Assembly (NCBI GenBank): GCA_051877855.1
Contig: JBJEJH010000037.1
Span: 1-64,000 of the forward strand
DNA: 64,000 nt
Source: MGBC120314 sp051877855
GTDB taxonomy: Bacteria > Bacillota > Clostridia > Lachnospirales > Lachnospiraceae
Direction: 5' to 3'
How positions within the stretch are numbered: position 1 is the first letter of the stretch; each line of letters begins with the position of its first letter. Under the pieces are notes generated by a model. It did not search any database, was not told where the DNA came from, and worked only from the letters and a program-made list of their open reading frames with translations. Both the position numbers and the translations under genes were made by a program. Of this stretch, positions 40,985 through 49,172 are shown in pieces.

Positions 40985-41572
40985 TTATCGTATAATCTGA
41001 ATCACAAAAGCCGTAGTCTGCGGAGGGATGCTTGCCGTCATGAAGGTGGCATGCCGTACACGAACCCGAAGACCGGGAAAGAGCCTGGATAACGGAATCG
41101 GTCTTCCGAGCGGATCAAGAATTCTTGTATCCGGTGAAATGTTAAAACGGATGATGGAGGCAGGATTGATATTGCTGATTGTCTGGATATAAGAGTTTCT
41201 TGTATTAACTTCCATGATACGTCCGTAAGTGGTATCGAAAGGCTGAGGACGGGCCTGTACACGGATTTGAAAGGCCTGTGCCTGTGGCGGAATGCTTCGT
41301 GTCATGGCTTCGGAGATGATGGCATCAATTACCATGCCGGGTTCCAGGGCGCCTGCCGGAAGGGGATTACCTCGTTCATCCCGGATTCTGGTATCCCGGT
41401 TTACAACCAGGGTAATTTGCTGGTTCTGGTTTTGACATCTCGGACAGTTATTTTGTGTAATGGTTACGAATGTAGTGCCACGGTTTTGGGACACATTCTG
41501 TATTAAGGCATTATTTAATCGAATGGTATTCTGACGAAAAAAACTCTCGTCAGGGATTCTGAAATCATCCAT
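40985..41572 (-). CDS. Hypothetical two-repeat protein with CxxC motif (195 aa)
   Basis: Two halves are similar: residues 53-105 (NRDTRIRDERGNPLPAGALE then SIPPQAQAFQIRV) and 141-194 (SPDTRILDPLGRPIPLSRLF then SIPPQTTAFVIQII). Each looks like a small beta-barrel (DUF5666/OB-like), with a CPRC pair just before the first repeat. No signal peptide or membrane segment. RBS AAAGGTAAGTT. Monocistronic and convergent to exporter pair B. I do not know its function. Confidence 0.75.
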   Translation of the reverse strand: MDDFRIPDESFFRQNTIRLNNALIQNVSQNRGTTFVTITQNNCPRCQNQNQQITLVVNRDTRIRDERGNPLPAGALEPGMVIDAIISEAMTRSIPPQAQAFQIRVQARPQPFDTTYGRIMEVNTRNSYIQTISNINPASIIRFNISPDTRILDPLGRPIPLSRLFPGLRVRVRHATFMTASIPPQTTAFVIQIIR

Positions 41573-41681
41573 AACTTACCTTTTTTTCTTTATGATATGC
41601 AGAAGAAGGATTTATTGATATCGTGAAAAGAAAATAACGAGGGGAATGAAATAAGCAAAGGAACTTCGGTCTATAATGATA

Positions 41682-41710
41682 TTGACAAATTGGTTTATTT
41701 AGGATAAACT
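41682..41710 (+). promoter_or_regulatory. Promoter of the BlaI/M56 operon
   Basis: TTGACA (41682-41687), 17-base spacer, TAAACT (41705-41710), about 43 bases before the repressor start codon. Confidence 0.8.
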
Positions 41711-41734
41711 AAATTTGGTCTATTCTGGATAAAT
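41693..41734. promoter_or_regulatory. Candidate BlaI-type operator: palindrome plus a second related copy
   Basis: GTTTATTTAGGATAAAC (41693-41709) is a palindrome with 6-base arms that covers the -10 box. A related copy, TCTATTCTGGATAAAT, lies at 41719-41734, 26 bases (about 2.5 turns) downstream. Two dyads at the promoter are the usual layout of BlaI/MecI autorepression. Confidence 0.65.
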
Positions 41735-41753
41735 CAACAGGGGGGAATGAGAT

Positions 41754-42116
41754 ATGGAAATAGAGTTAGGAGAAATTCAGGAACAATTTGCCAAGATCAT
41801 ATGGGAGAATGAGCCGATTGCATCGGGGAAGCTTGTTAAGATTGCGGATGAAAGACTGGGGTGGAAGAAATCTACGACATACACAGTTCTTAGGAAACTT
41901 TGCGAGAAGGGATTATTTCAGAATAATGATGGTATCGTAACTTCTGTAATTTCTAATATAGAGTTTGATCGTGCTAAGAGCCATAAATTCGTAAATGATA
42001 ATTTTGAAGGGTCACTTCCTTCCTTTATTGCAGCATTTACCGGAAGAAAAAAGCTATCGAAAAAAGAGGCGGATGAAATTCAGAAAATGATAGATCGGTT
42101 TAAAGGGGAAGAATAG
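41754..42116 (+). CDS. BlaI/MecI/CopY-family winged-helix repressor (120 aa)
   Basis: N-terminal winged helix (KIIWENEPIASGKLVKIADE, then WKKSTTYTVLRKLCEKGL) and a C-terminal dimer helix (KKLSKKEADEIQKMIDRFK), the standard BlaI layout. RBS AACAGGGGGGAATGAGAT. It should repress its own operon through the dyads at 41,693-41,734 and be cleaved or released when the downstream M56 protease senses its signal. Confidence 0.92.
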   Translation: MEIELGEIQEQFAKIIWENEPIASGKLVKIADERLGWKKSTTYTVLRKLCEKGLFQNNDGIVTSVISNIEFDRAKSHKFVNDNFEGSLPSFIAAFTGRKKLSKKEADEIQKMIDRFKGEE

Positions 42117-42119
42117 ACT

Positions 42120-44726
42120 ATGAATCATATTTTTTTAGAATTGCTTAATAATGCAGTGATTTCTAGTATTTTGATTATTGCAGTTATGATTACAAGGGTA
42201 TGCATAAAAAAGGCTCCCAGGTGGATTCCTTGTGTACTTTGGGGAATGGTGGCAATAAAACTGGTATTTCCTTTTCACATAGAAAGTATTCTAAGTCTTG
42301 TACCAAGCTCCAAGCCGATACCTGTTGACATAGAATACCAATCCGTGCCCCAGATTGAGTCGGGAGTATCGGTAATCAACAATGTGATCAATCCGGTGCT
42401 TGAAGCTAATTTTACAACAAGCGACATGGTTTCGGTCAATCCTATGCAGATAGTTGTTTCCTTAGCAACCGTCGTTTGGATTATTGGAGTGGTTATTCTT
42501 TGTTTCTATATATTTATTTCTTACTTATTTATTAGAAAAAAGGTGGCAGCATCACAGAATACTTTTGATAATGTTTATTTGTGTGATGATGTGAATAGTC
42601 CATTTATTCTGGGAATCATAAGACCTAGAATATATCTTCCTTCCGGAATGGAACAAGACACGATAGAGTGTGTTCTTGAACATGAAAAGGAACATCTGAA
42701 GAGATTGGATCATATTTGGAAACCATTAGGATTTTTCATACTTACAGTTTATTGGTTTAATCCTCTATGTTGGAGTGCTTACGTTCTCTTGTGTAAGGAT
42801 ATTGAATTTGCCTGTGATGAGAAGGTAACGAAAGACAAGGATAAGGTGTGGAAGGCAACCTATTGCCAGGCTCTTTTGGATTGTAATGTCAAACGTAGAA
42901 TCATTGCTGCATGCCCGGTCGCTTTTGGAGAAGTGAGTGTGAAGGATAGAGTTAAGTCTGTTTTGAATTACAAAAAGCCTGCTTTCTGGATTATTATTGT
43001 GTCTATTATGTTAAGTGTTGTTGTGGCAGTATGCTTTATGACAAGCCCTAAGTCGGATGAAGATGTTACTGAAATCGACGCAGATGTAAAAACAGGAGAC
43101 ATGCAAGAGGAATCGGAAGATATTGAAAAGGCAGATGAGATTGCTACATTAACTGCCCAAAAGTGGGCACAGGCGTTATGTACCGGGGATGGAACTACAA
43201 TTGTATCAATGGCGGGTCAGGAAGTAATTGATCAATTTGTGGAAATAGGGGTGATAGAACGCCACGGTGACAATGTTTATTTTAGTTTTGGGTCAAGCCC
43301 TATGCTTATGTGGCCTGATGGAAGCATCCCTTATAAAATTGTTGCTCAGGACGATGTAAATCATACGGTAGACATTCTTTATTATGCATGGACTTCGGAT
43401 CCGCATGTAGTCGTCTGGAGGGAGCAGATCACATTAACACCTCGTATTGATAAATATGTAGTCAGTGGGGAAAAACTTGCATATTTGGATGATATTTCTA
43501 CTGTCGAAGAATTTCTGTTCGCGTATCCATTTGGAATCAGAGATACGCTAATGTGCTATTACGAGGGAAATTCTCTTGGAGAATCTTTGAACAATAATGC
43601 ACTTTTATCCAGTGGGAACTATTACAGGGATCTCTTTGATCCTGCGACGGCGGTCTATGATTTGCTGAATATTGGAAATAAAGGGAATATGCGTACAGAA
43701 GTTGAGACCAGTGGAGATATGAATTCTTGTGGGGTGAAGATCAGTTTTCCGGATGGAATGATTAATATTTCAATGTGCCGACCGTATGGAGAGTACGGAA
43801 TTTGGGTGCCATATGATTACCATGTAGTGGATACTTCACAAAATCCACTAACAATGCAGGAACTTGTGGGATTAGTTACTTCGAAGTCATGGAATTATAC
43901 TCAACAGGAAGAAGGAATCGCATTTTGGGATAGATATAACAATCTTTTGGAAGATGAGACCTTTCACAAAGAATCATTAACCGGTCTTCGAAGATTACAG
44001 ATTGATTATGATGGAACACAGTTTGAACTGCAGGTATATTATTGGCCGGAGGATTCAGCTAAAAAAAGGGGACATTCTGTCGGCGATTTGGATATGATTA
44101 TTTTAAGAAATGTAAAGACAGAGGATTCAATTCTGTTATTCAGCAACGATAATAGATATGTTGTCAATACAGATATTGAAAGCTTTTTGTCGAAGAAATA
44201 TGAGTTACCTAAAGAAATTATGACAGGTAATGAGTGTAGAACGCTGAATGGTGAAATATTATATTCGGATTACAATATTAATATGTTTTTAAATTTTGCC
44301 GGATGCTTATTTGAAAATAGTAACTATAGGGAGCCGGTTCATGGTGAAGGGACACCACGAGCCTGGTATTCGCTGGGTGGTGTAGGTGTTTGCATTGATC
44401 CAAACTATGACAGTTTGGAAACCTTTGAGAATGGAAATCTTATCAGATATCAGTACTTAGATAATCATATGAGTTGTGATTTGATGAAAGTATTTAATGC
44501 CGGTGGGTATTCCGGCTGCTTATATCGATACGATATGGATCTGGTTACCGCAGCAGAAACAGATCTGCTTTATAATGGAGAGCCCGGGGAATCAGAATAT
44601 TGGGTTGTATTTTTTACGAAAGGACAGGGAGAACCACTATATGTGAAGTTCTTTAACTGTGATTACTATTCGCAGATGGATGCGCTTGGAAGTATTACCA
44701 ATGCCGCTTCAACATTATTATATTAA
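42120..44726 (+). CDS. M56 (BlaR1-like) membrane metalloprotease with very long C-terminal sensor region (868 aa)
   Basis: Starts 3 bases after the repressor. Four membrane helices in the first 310 residues; Zn site HExxH as LEHEKEHLKRLDH (H188, E189, H192) with CKDIEFACDEKV downstream supplying the third ligand. After the last helix (about 290-308) follows an extracytoplasmic region of about 560 residues with no penicillin-binding SxxK motif that I can place, so the ligand is probably not a beta-lactam. BlaR1 is about 600 residues, so this sensor is unusually large. No resistance gene follows; an ABC-2 transporter with its own promoter does. Confidence 0.9.
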   Translation: MNHIFLELLNNAVISSILIIAVMITRVCIKKAPRWIPCVLWGMVAIKLVFPFHIESILSLVPSSKPIPVDIEYQSVPQIESGVSVINNVINPVLEANFTTSDMVSVNPMQIVVSLATVVWIIGVVILCFYIFISYLFIRKKVAASQNTFDNVYLCDDVNSPFILGIIRPRIYLPSGMEQDTIECVLEHEKEHLKRLDHIWKPLGFFILTVYWFNPLCWSAYVLLCKDIEFACDEKVTKDKDKVWKATYCQALLDCNVKRRIIAACPVAFGEVSVKDRVKSVLNYKKPAFWIIIVSIMLSVVVAVCFMTSPKSDEDVTEIDADVKTGDMQEESEDIEKADEIATLTAQKWAQALCTGDGTTIVSMAGQEVIDQFVEIGVIERHGDNVYFSFGSSPMLMWPDGSIPYKIVAQDDVNHTVDILYYAWTSDPHVVVWREQITLTPRIDKYVVSGEKLAYLDDISTVEEFLFAYPFGIRDTLMCYYEGNSLGESLNNNALLSSGNYYRDLFDPATAVYDLLNIGNKGNMRTEVETSGDMNSCGVKISFPDGMINISMCRPYGEYGIWVPYDYHVVDTSQNPLTMQELVGLVTSKSWNYTQQEEGIAFWDRYNNLLEDETFHKESLTGLRRLQIDYDGTQFELQVYYWPEDSAKKRGHSVGDLDMIILRNVKTEDSILLFSNDNRYVVNTDIESFLSKKYELPKEIMTGNECRTLNGEILYSDYNINMFLNFAGCLFENSNYREPVHGEGTPRAWYSLGGVGVCIDPNYDSLETFENGNLIRYQYLDNHMSCDLMKVFNAGGYSGCLYRYDMDLVTAAETDLLYNGEPGESEYWVVFFTKGQGEPLYVKFFNCDYYSQMDALGSITNAASTLLY

Positions 44727-44763
44727 GTACGGAGAATATCCGGGATATGTTAAAGTTGTTTGA

Positions 44764-44792
44764 TTTACAATGCGGAAAAGATGCTATATAAT
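44764..44792 (+). promoter_or_regulatory. Promoter of the ABC-2 transporter operon
   Basis: TTTACA (44764-44769), 17-base spacer, TATAAT (44787-44792). Confidence 0.8.
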
Positions 44793-44870
44793 TTAGAGAG
44801 CAGATAATTCGTGGAAGAAGATGTGAAAAACAGGTTCATTGTAAGACCGGTAATGACTACGAGGGAAAGT

Positions 44871-45632
44871 ATGGGTAATGTAATTGAGATGAAAAATGTC
44901 ACCAAAGATTATGGTGATTTTAAAATAGATAATGTAAGTTTCGCAGTGCCGGAAGGATCTGTATGTGGATTTATCGGTCAGAATGGTGCCGGTAAGACGA
45001 CAACCATCAAACTTTTACTGGATGTCATCAGCCCGGATGCAGGAGAAATCTTTTTGTTTGGAGAAAACATCAAAAACAATAGTGCAAAACTTCGCGAGGA
45101 TATAGGTGTTGTTTTTGATGAAATGGGTTTTCACGAGTTTATGACCGGGAAAAACATCAATATTATGATGAAAAACATATACAAAAACTGGGATGAGAAA
45201 CTTTTCTTTGACTACTTAAAACGTTTCTCACTGCCGGCGGGAAAGAAATGTGGTGATTTTTCCCGTGGCATGCGAATGAAACTGCAGATTGCCGTAGCAC
45301 TTTCGCACCATGCGAAGCTTCTTGTGATGGATGAGCCAACCTCCGGCCTTGATCCGATTGTGCGAAATGAAATGCTTCAGATTTTTCGGGAATTTATGGG
45401 CGAAGAAGATCATACGATACTGCTTTCTTCTCATATTACGGGGGATTTGGAAAAACTGGCGGATGAAGTGGTATTTATCAATGGAGGAAAAATTATTCTA
45501 TCCGGCAATAAGGATGATATCCTAAAGAAGCATCAGGGAATGATGATTGAACCGGTATCCTTGGAAGATATCATGCTTTTCTATGTGAACCGGACCTTTA
45601 AGGATAACGAAAAGAAATCCAAAGAGAGGTAG
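44871..45632 (+). CDS. ABC transporter ATP-binding protein (253 aa)
   Basis: ATG 44871 (MGNVIEMKNVTKDYG) with GAGGGAAAGT upstream is chosen; the frame is open to GTG 44811, only about 12 bases from the expected transcript start. ATPase landmarks: GQNGAGKTT, a degenerate signature FSRGMRMKL, LLVMDEPTSGLD and H-loop LSSHIT. It pairs with the two ABC-2 permease genes that follow (5-base gap, then a one-base overlap). The layout is that of the YtrBCD/bacitracin-type ABC-2 exporters. Confidence 0.92.
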   Translation: MGNVIEMKNVTKDYGDFKIDNVSFAVPEGSVCGFIGQNGAGKTTTIKLLLDVISPDAGEIFLFGENIKNNSAKLREDIGVVFDEMGFHEFMTGKNINIMMKNIYKNWDEKLFFDYLKRFSLPAGKKCGDFSRGMRMKLQIAVALSHHAKLLVMDEPTSGLDPIVRNEMLQIFREFMGEEDHTILLSSHITGDLEKLADEVVFINGGKIILSGNKDDILKKHQGMMIEPVSLEDIMLFYVNRTFKDNEKKSKER

Positions 45633-45636
45633 TCAT

Positions 45637-46404
45637 ATGAGAGGACTGATATTAAAAGATCTGATGTGTCTTAGAAAACAACTGATTATTTTTTCCTATA
45701 TAGTCATCTTTGTACTTGTAATTTCGGTTATGTTTGTACTCAGTTCCCGATATGGAAATCTTGCTGTTGTAAACGAAGAAATGATGATAGCGAATGATAT
45801 GTCCTATGCGGATATTCGAAGTCTGTCTACGTGGGCATTGATTATTTTTATGTTTCTTCCGATTGCAATGGTGTCAGATGCAGCAGCGATTTTTGTAGAA
45901 GATGGAAAGGCAGGATTTGCCGATGTGTCTGCATGTTTGCCCCTTTCCGTGGAAAAGCGTGTTTTGGCGAAGTATATCACAGTATTTGCAATGTTTGGAC
46001 TTGGTGTGGCCATTGATCTGGTGATTTCCTTTATCCTTTCCAGGCTCACAGATATTATTTCCTTTGCAGATTTTTTGGGTATCATTATTTCGGCAGCCAG
46101 TCTTATGAGTATTTATGGTGCGCTTGTGATTGGATTCTGTTTTTTATACGGATATGGAAAAGAGGATTATGCAATTATCAGTTCAGGGGCTTTGATTATT
46201 CTGACCGCGATCCTTGTGAATATCCATAAGATTAAAAATTTATTTATGTCTGCTGATGATGTCCAAGGCATGAATGCGTTTGAGAATTTTATAGATTTTT
46301 TCAAACACAAATTTTATATCCTGTTTGTAATTGCGCTGATAACGATGGTGGTTTCTTATTTTGCTTCAGTCCGGATTGCAAAAAAGAAGAGAGGTGTCGT
46401 ATAA
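45637..46404 (+). CDS. ABC-2 type permease, subunit 1 (255 aa)
   Basis: Six hydrophobic segments of an ABC2_membrane_5-like protein starting MRGLILKDLMCLRKQLIIFS. The ...DGKAGFADVSACLPLS.. motif between helices 2 and 3 (EDGKxxxxxxxLPxS) is typical of the family. RBS AAGAGAGG. The stop overlaps the next start by one base. Confidence 0.88.
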   Translation: MRGLILKDLMCLRKQLIIFSYIVIFVLVISVMFVLSSRYGNLAVVNEEMMIANDMSYADIRSLSTWALIIFMFLPIAMVSDAAAIFVEDGKAGFADVSACLPLSVEKRVLAKYITVFAMFGLGVAIDLVISFILSRLTDIISFADFLGIIISAASLMSIYGALVIGFCFLYGYGKEDYAIISSGALIILTAILVNIHKIKNLFMSADDVQGMNAFENFIDFFKHKFYILFVIALITMVVSYFASVRIAKKKRGVV

Positions 46405-47174
46405 TGGCAGGATTATTGTATAAAGATTTTGTTTCCGTAAGCGGTAAAAAGATTTTAATCATCATAATTTGCCTTACCATTGCATTTATCGGACTTCGTA
46501 TGGCATTTCCGGGAAACTTGGACAACGCCCTTTTTATGGCTGAGACCGAGGAGGGTGAAATGATAAATATACTTGATTTATTCTTTATAACAGGACTTGG
46601 TTCGTTTCTGATATTTATCTTCAGCATCATCAACGGATGGGTGGGGAAAATTGTGGATGGCGATGATAAGAATAAAATCAGGGGATATCTGAACGCACTT
46701 CCATTGGAGAAAAACGCATATTGGGCTTCAAAATATATTTTCATAGGTATTACTGCATATGTATTGATGTCCATTGCAATGAGTTGGGATATAGCGGCAA
46801 ATGCATTTTGCAGGGAGGGTATGTTTTCAGATGTGCTTTCTATGATTGGTGCCATGATTCCGTCGGTCATATATATTGTTTTATTGTCGGCAGCAATTGA
46901 ACTTCCTATGTTTCTGATCTTTGGAAAGAATAAGGCGATGCTTATAAAAATCGCCATTATAATGACACTTGCATTTTTTGTGATTGGCTTCCTATTGTTT
47001 GGAGATTTTGTATGGATTGAGCAGCATCTCAATATATCGGTATTGCTGAAATGGTATGAAGATCATTTGTTTGCTGTTTCACTCCTTAATATTTTATTTC
47101 CGGTAATTACGTTGATACTGTACTATCTGTCTTATCGCATCACATGTCATTTCGCAGGAAGAAAGGCAGCATAG
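46404..47174 (+). CDS. ABC-2 type permease, subunit 2 (256 aa)
   Basis: Paralogue of the previous subunit (MAGLLYKDFVSVSGKKILII; DKNKIRGYLNALPLEKNAYW matches the same family motif). Six predicted helices. Together with the ATPase it would make a heteromeric exporter; cargo unknown. Confidence 0.88.
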   Translation: MAGLLYKDFVSVSGKKILIIIICLTIAFIGLRMAFPGNLDNALFMAETEEGEMINILDLFFITGLGSFLIFIFSIINGWVGKIVDGDDKNKIRGYLNALPLEKNAYWASKYIFIGITAYVLMSIAMSWDIAANAFCREGMFSDVLSMIGAMIPSVIYIVLLSAAIELPMFLIFGKNKAMLIKIAIIMTLAFFVIGFLLFGDFVWIEQHLNISVLLKWYEDHLFAVSLLNILFPVITLILYYLSYRITCHFAGRKAA

Positions 47175-47240
47175 CGTGAAAGGCAGTAAGACTTTCGTTA
47201 TCGGTTGTGTCCGGGCAAGGGCTAAGATGTGGAGAATTGT

Positions 47241-48125
47241 ATGAATAGAAAATTGGAAGCAAAAAGACTTTTTATTTATCTTGCATTATCTTTTGGACTC
47301 ACATGGATTATCTTTTTTGTTTATATTCTGACAGGACATAAGTGGGATGGCACCAATCCCAGATTGGAGACTTTTACTGCACTTGGGATGCTTATGCCGG
47401 TGTTCGCTCATGTCCTTACCAGATGGTTGACCAAAGAAGGATTTGCCATGACGGGTGAAGATTCTTTAATGCTTGGTATCAGTCTGAAAAATAAAAAATG
47501 GCTGTACTATATATTTGCAATGTTTGTCCCATGGGTTTATTTTGAAATATGGCACGGGCTTGCGCTTTTGGTTTCTCCGGAAATGTTTGATCCGGAATAT
47601 TATAAGGTTATTGGGATCGAAAAAAATCTTGTCTGGCTCATGCCTCTTAACGGAATCGTAATCGGTTCGGTTATTTCCTTTGCTGCTTTTGGTGAAGAGG
47701 GCGGATGGCGTGGCTACATGATGCCAAAACTTATCAAGCTTTTGGGAGTCCCCAAAGCTGTTTTGACGGGTGGTATCCTATGGGGATTGTGGCATGCACC
47801 TCTAACCTGTGTCGGCCACAATTTTGGAACCGATTATCCGGGGTTTCCGTATCTTGGTATCCTGGTGATGTGTATCGATTGTACGTTAATGGGAATTATG
47901 CTTACATTTATTACGGTAAAAACCGGTTCTGTCTGGCCGGCGGCGATCATGCATGCCGTAAATAATACCAATCCGAGTATCCTGGCGTTATTTACCAATA
48001 CCGAAAAAGCAACCGGAGTTCTGAACAATTCTTTCTATGGTTATTTTTTATGCTTTATCCCGATGACAGTGATAGCAGGAATTTGTTTTGTTCTTTTGTG
48101 TAAAGATAAGCCGCGTGACCATTGA
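47241..48125 (+). CDS. CPBP-family intramembrane metalloprotease (294 aa)
   Basis: ATG 47241 with GGAG 6 bases upstream; GTG 47229 is less likely. About eight hydrophobic segments. The family motifs are all present: FGEEGGWRGYMMPKL (EExxxR), LWHAPLT (H) and MHAVNNT (HxxxN). Known members process prenylated or bacteriocin-type peptides or confer self-immunity. Location behind an ABC-2 exporter supports a peptide export or immunity role, by inference. Confidence 0.9.
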   Translation: MNRKLEAKRLFIYLALSFGLTWIIFFVYILTGHKWDGTNPRLETFTALGMLMPVFAHVLTRWLTKEGFAMTGEDSLMLGISLKNKKWLYYIFAMFVPWVYFEIWHGLALLVSPEMFDPEYYKVIGIEKNLVWLMPLNGIVIGSVISFAAFGEEGGWRGYMMPKLIKLLGVPKAVLTGGILWGLWHAPLTCVGHNFGTDYPGFPYLGILVMCIDCTLMGIMLTFITVKTGSVWPAAIMHAVNNTNPSILALFTNTEKATGVLNNSFYGYFLCFIPMTVIAGICFVLLCKDKPRDH

Positions 48126-48144
48126 CTATATAGGCAAAGGAGAC

Positions 48145-48261
48145 ATGAATATGGGATTCTTTAATGAAAAACAACTGTGTGTATACGGTGAGGAATTATC
48201 CGTACTGACGGAACGGATGCAGGGATTTACCCATAAGGATCAGAAACCGTACTGGCACTAG
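48145..48261 (+). CDS. Small ORF (38 aa), possible truncated gene
   Basis: AAAGGAG precedes ATG 48145 and ATG 48151; the latter has better spacing (8 bases). The peptide MGFFNEKQLCVYGEELSVLT continues to KDQKPYWH and stops. It looks like the beginning of a longer domain that is cut off, or a true microprotein. No family recognised. Confidence 0.4.
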   Translation: MNMGFFNEKQLCVYGEELSVLTERMQGFTHKDQKPYWH

Positions 48262-48294
48262 AAGGTATCGATAAAAAAAGATTATTTCTATATA

Positions 48295-48322
48295 TTGCAT
48301 TTTTCAAAACAGGTTGTATAAT
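48295..48322 (+). promoter_or_regulatory. Promoter of the L-serine dehydratase operon
   Basis: TTGCAT (48295-48300), 16-base spacer, TATAAT (48317-48322). A leader of about 170 bases follows before the first gene. Confidence 0.7.
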
Positions 48323-48413
48323 ACTTTTGTAGTATCATTCATTAGGAATGAGATTTAAAACGAATAGTTATTATTGGAACGAACCTTGTTGAGCTTGAGT
48401 GATGTAATAATAG

Positions 48414-48447
48414 CGGGAAGCCTTATATTCAAGGTTTTCCGTTTTTT
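48414..48447 (+). terminator. Leader terminator / probable attenuator before the serine dehydratase genes
   Basis: CGGGAAGCCTT (48414-48424) pairs with AAGGTTTTCCG (48431-48441) with two G-U pairs, followed by TTTTTT. It sits between the promoter and the gene start, so expression needs read-through. No T-box (AGGGTGGNACC) or glycine-riboswitch pattern is visible in the leader. Confidence 0.65.
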
Positions 48448-48502
48448 GCATTATTTGAACATAATTTTTTTAGTATCCAACTTTAAGGAGGTAAGGAAGT
48501 TT

Positions 48503-49171
48503 ATGAATTTGTTTGATATCATCGGGCCGATTATGGTTGGACCATCCAGTTCCCATACGGCAGGCGCAGTAAAGATTGGATATGTGACCAGCAAATTGAT
48601 GGGAGAGAGGATTGTCTCGGCTAAGATTTTGCTGCATGGTTCATTTTTAGCCACAGGTAAAGGGCATGGAACGCATTTTGCGATTGTGGCGGGATTGTTA
48701 GGAATGAAGCCGGATGACGTCCGGATTCCGCAAAGTTTAGAATTGGCAAAAGAGGCAAAAATGAAAGTGGAGTTTGGAAAAATTGATTTGGAGGATCGAC
48801 ATCCGAATTCCGTAGAATTGATTTTAGAAGGAGTGAATGGAAGAACTCTTACCGTAATAGGGGAATCCATAGGAGGCTCTTTAATTAATATAGCAAGTGT
48901 GGATGGGCTGGATGCCAATTTCTCCGGTGATTATCCGACCTTGATTGTGCATAACCTTGACCAGCCGGGACATGTGGCGGAAGTAACCAGTATGCTGGCA
49001 CATAAATCGGTTAACATCGCGACGATGCAGCTATACCGGGCGGACCGGGGCGGAGATGCGGTTATGGTTATTGAATGTGACCAGGAGGTTCCGAAGGAAT
49101 CAATTAAGTGGCTGGAACATCTTGAAGGCGTGGAAAAGGTGACATACTATAGTCTGGAAGGAGATGAGTAA
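48503..49171 (+). CDS. sdaAB: L-serine ammonia-lyase, iron-sulfur-dependent, beta subunit (222 aa)
   Basis: ATG 48503 follows AAGGAGG. Residues 1-140 form the SDH_beta fold with IGPIMVGPSSSHTAGAVKIG; residues about 148-222 are an ACT domain (LDQPGHVAEVTSMLAHKSVN). The enzyme deaminates L-serine to pyruvate and ammonia together with the alpha subunit, whose gene follows immediately. The longer frame upstream runs through the leader hairpin and is not translated. Confidence 0.95.
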   Translation: MNLFDIIGPIMVGPSSSHTAGAVKIGYVTSKLMGERIVSAKILLHGSFLATGKGHGTHFAIVAGLLGMKPDDVRIPQSLELAKEAKMKVEFGKIDLEDRHPNSVELILEGVNGRTLTVIGESIGGSLINIASVDGLDANFSGDYPTLIVHNLDQPGHVAEVTSMLAHKSVNIATMQLYRADRGGDAVMVIECDQEVPKESIKWLEHLEGVEKVTYYSLEGDE

Positions 49172-49172
49172 G

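Noticed and set aside
46301..47032. Reverse open frame of 243 codons opposite the second ABC-2 permease
   Set aside because: Antisense shadow of a hydrophobic gene; the forward frame has the ribosome site, operon spacing and family motifs.
48329..48502. T-box or glycine riboswitch in the serine dehydratase leader
   Set aside because: No AGGGTGGNACC T-box sequence and no tandem glycine-aptamer pattern could be found; only the terminator is supported.
48374..48502. Upstream-extended start of the serine dehydratase beta subunit
   Set aside because: The extension would be translated through the leader hairpin and lacks a ribosome site; family members start MNLFDIIGP.
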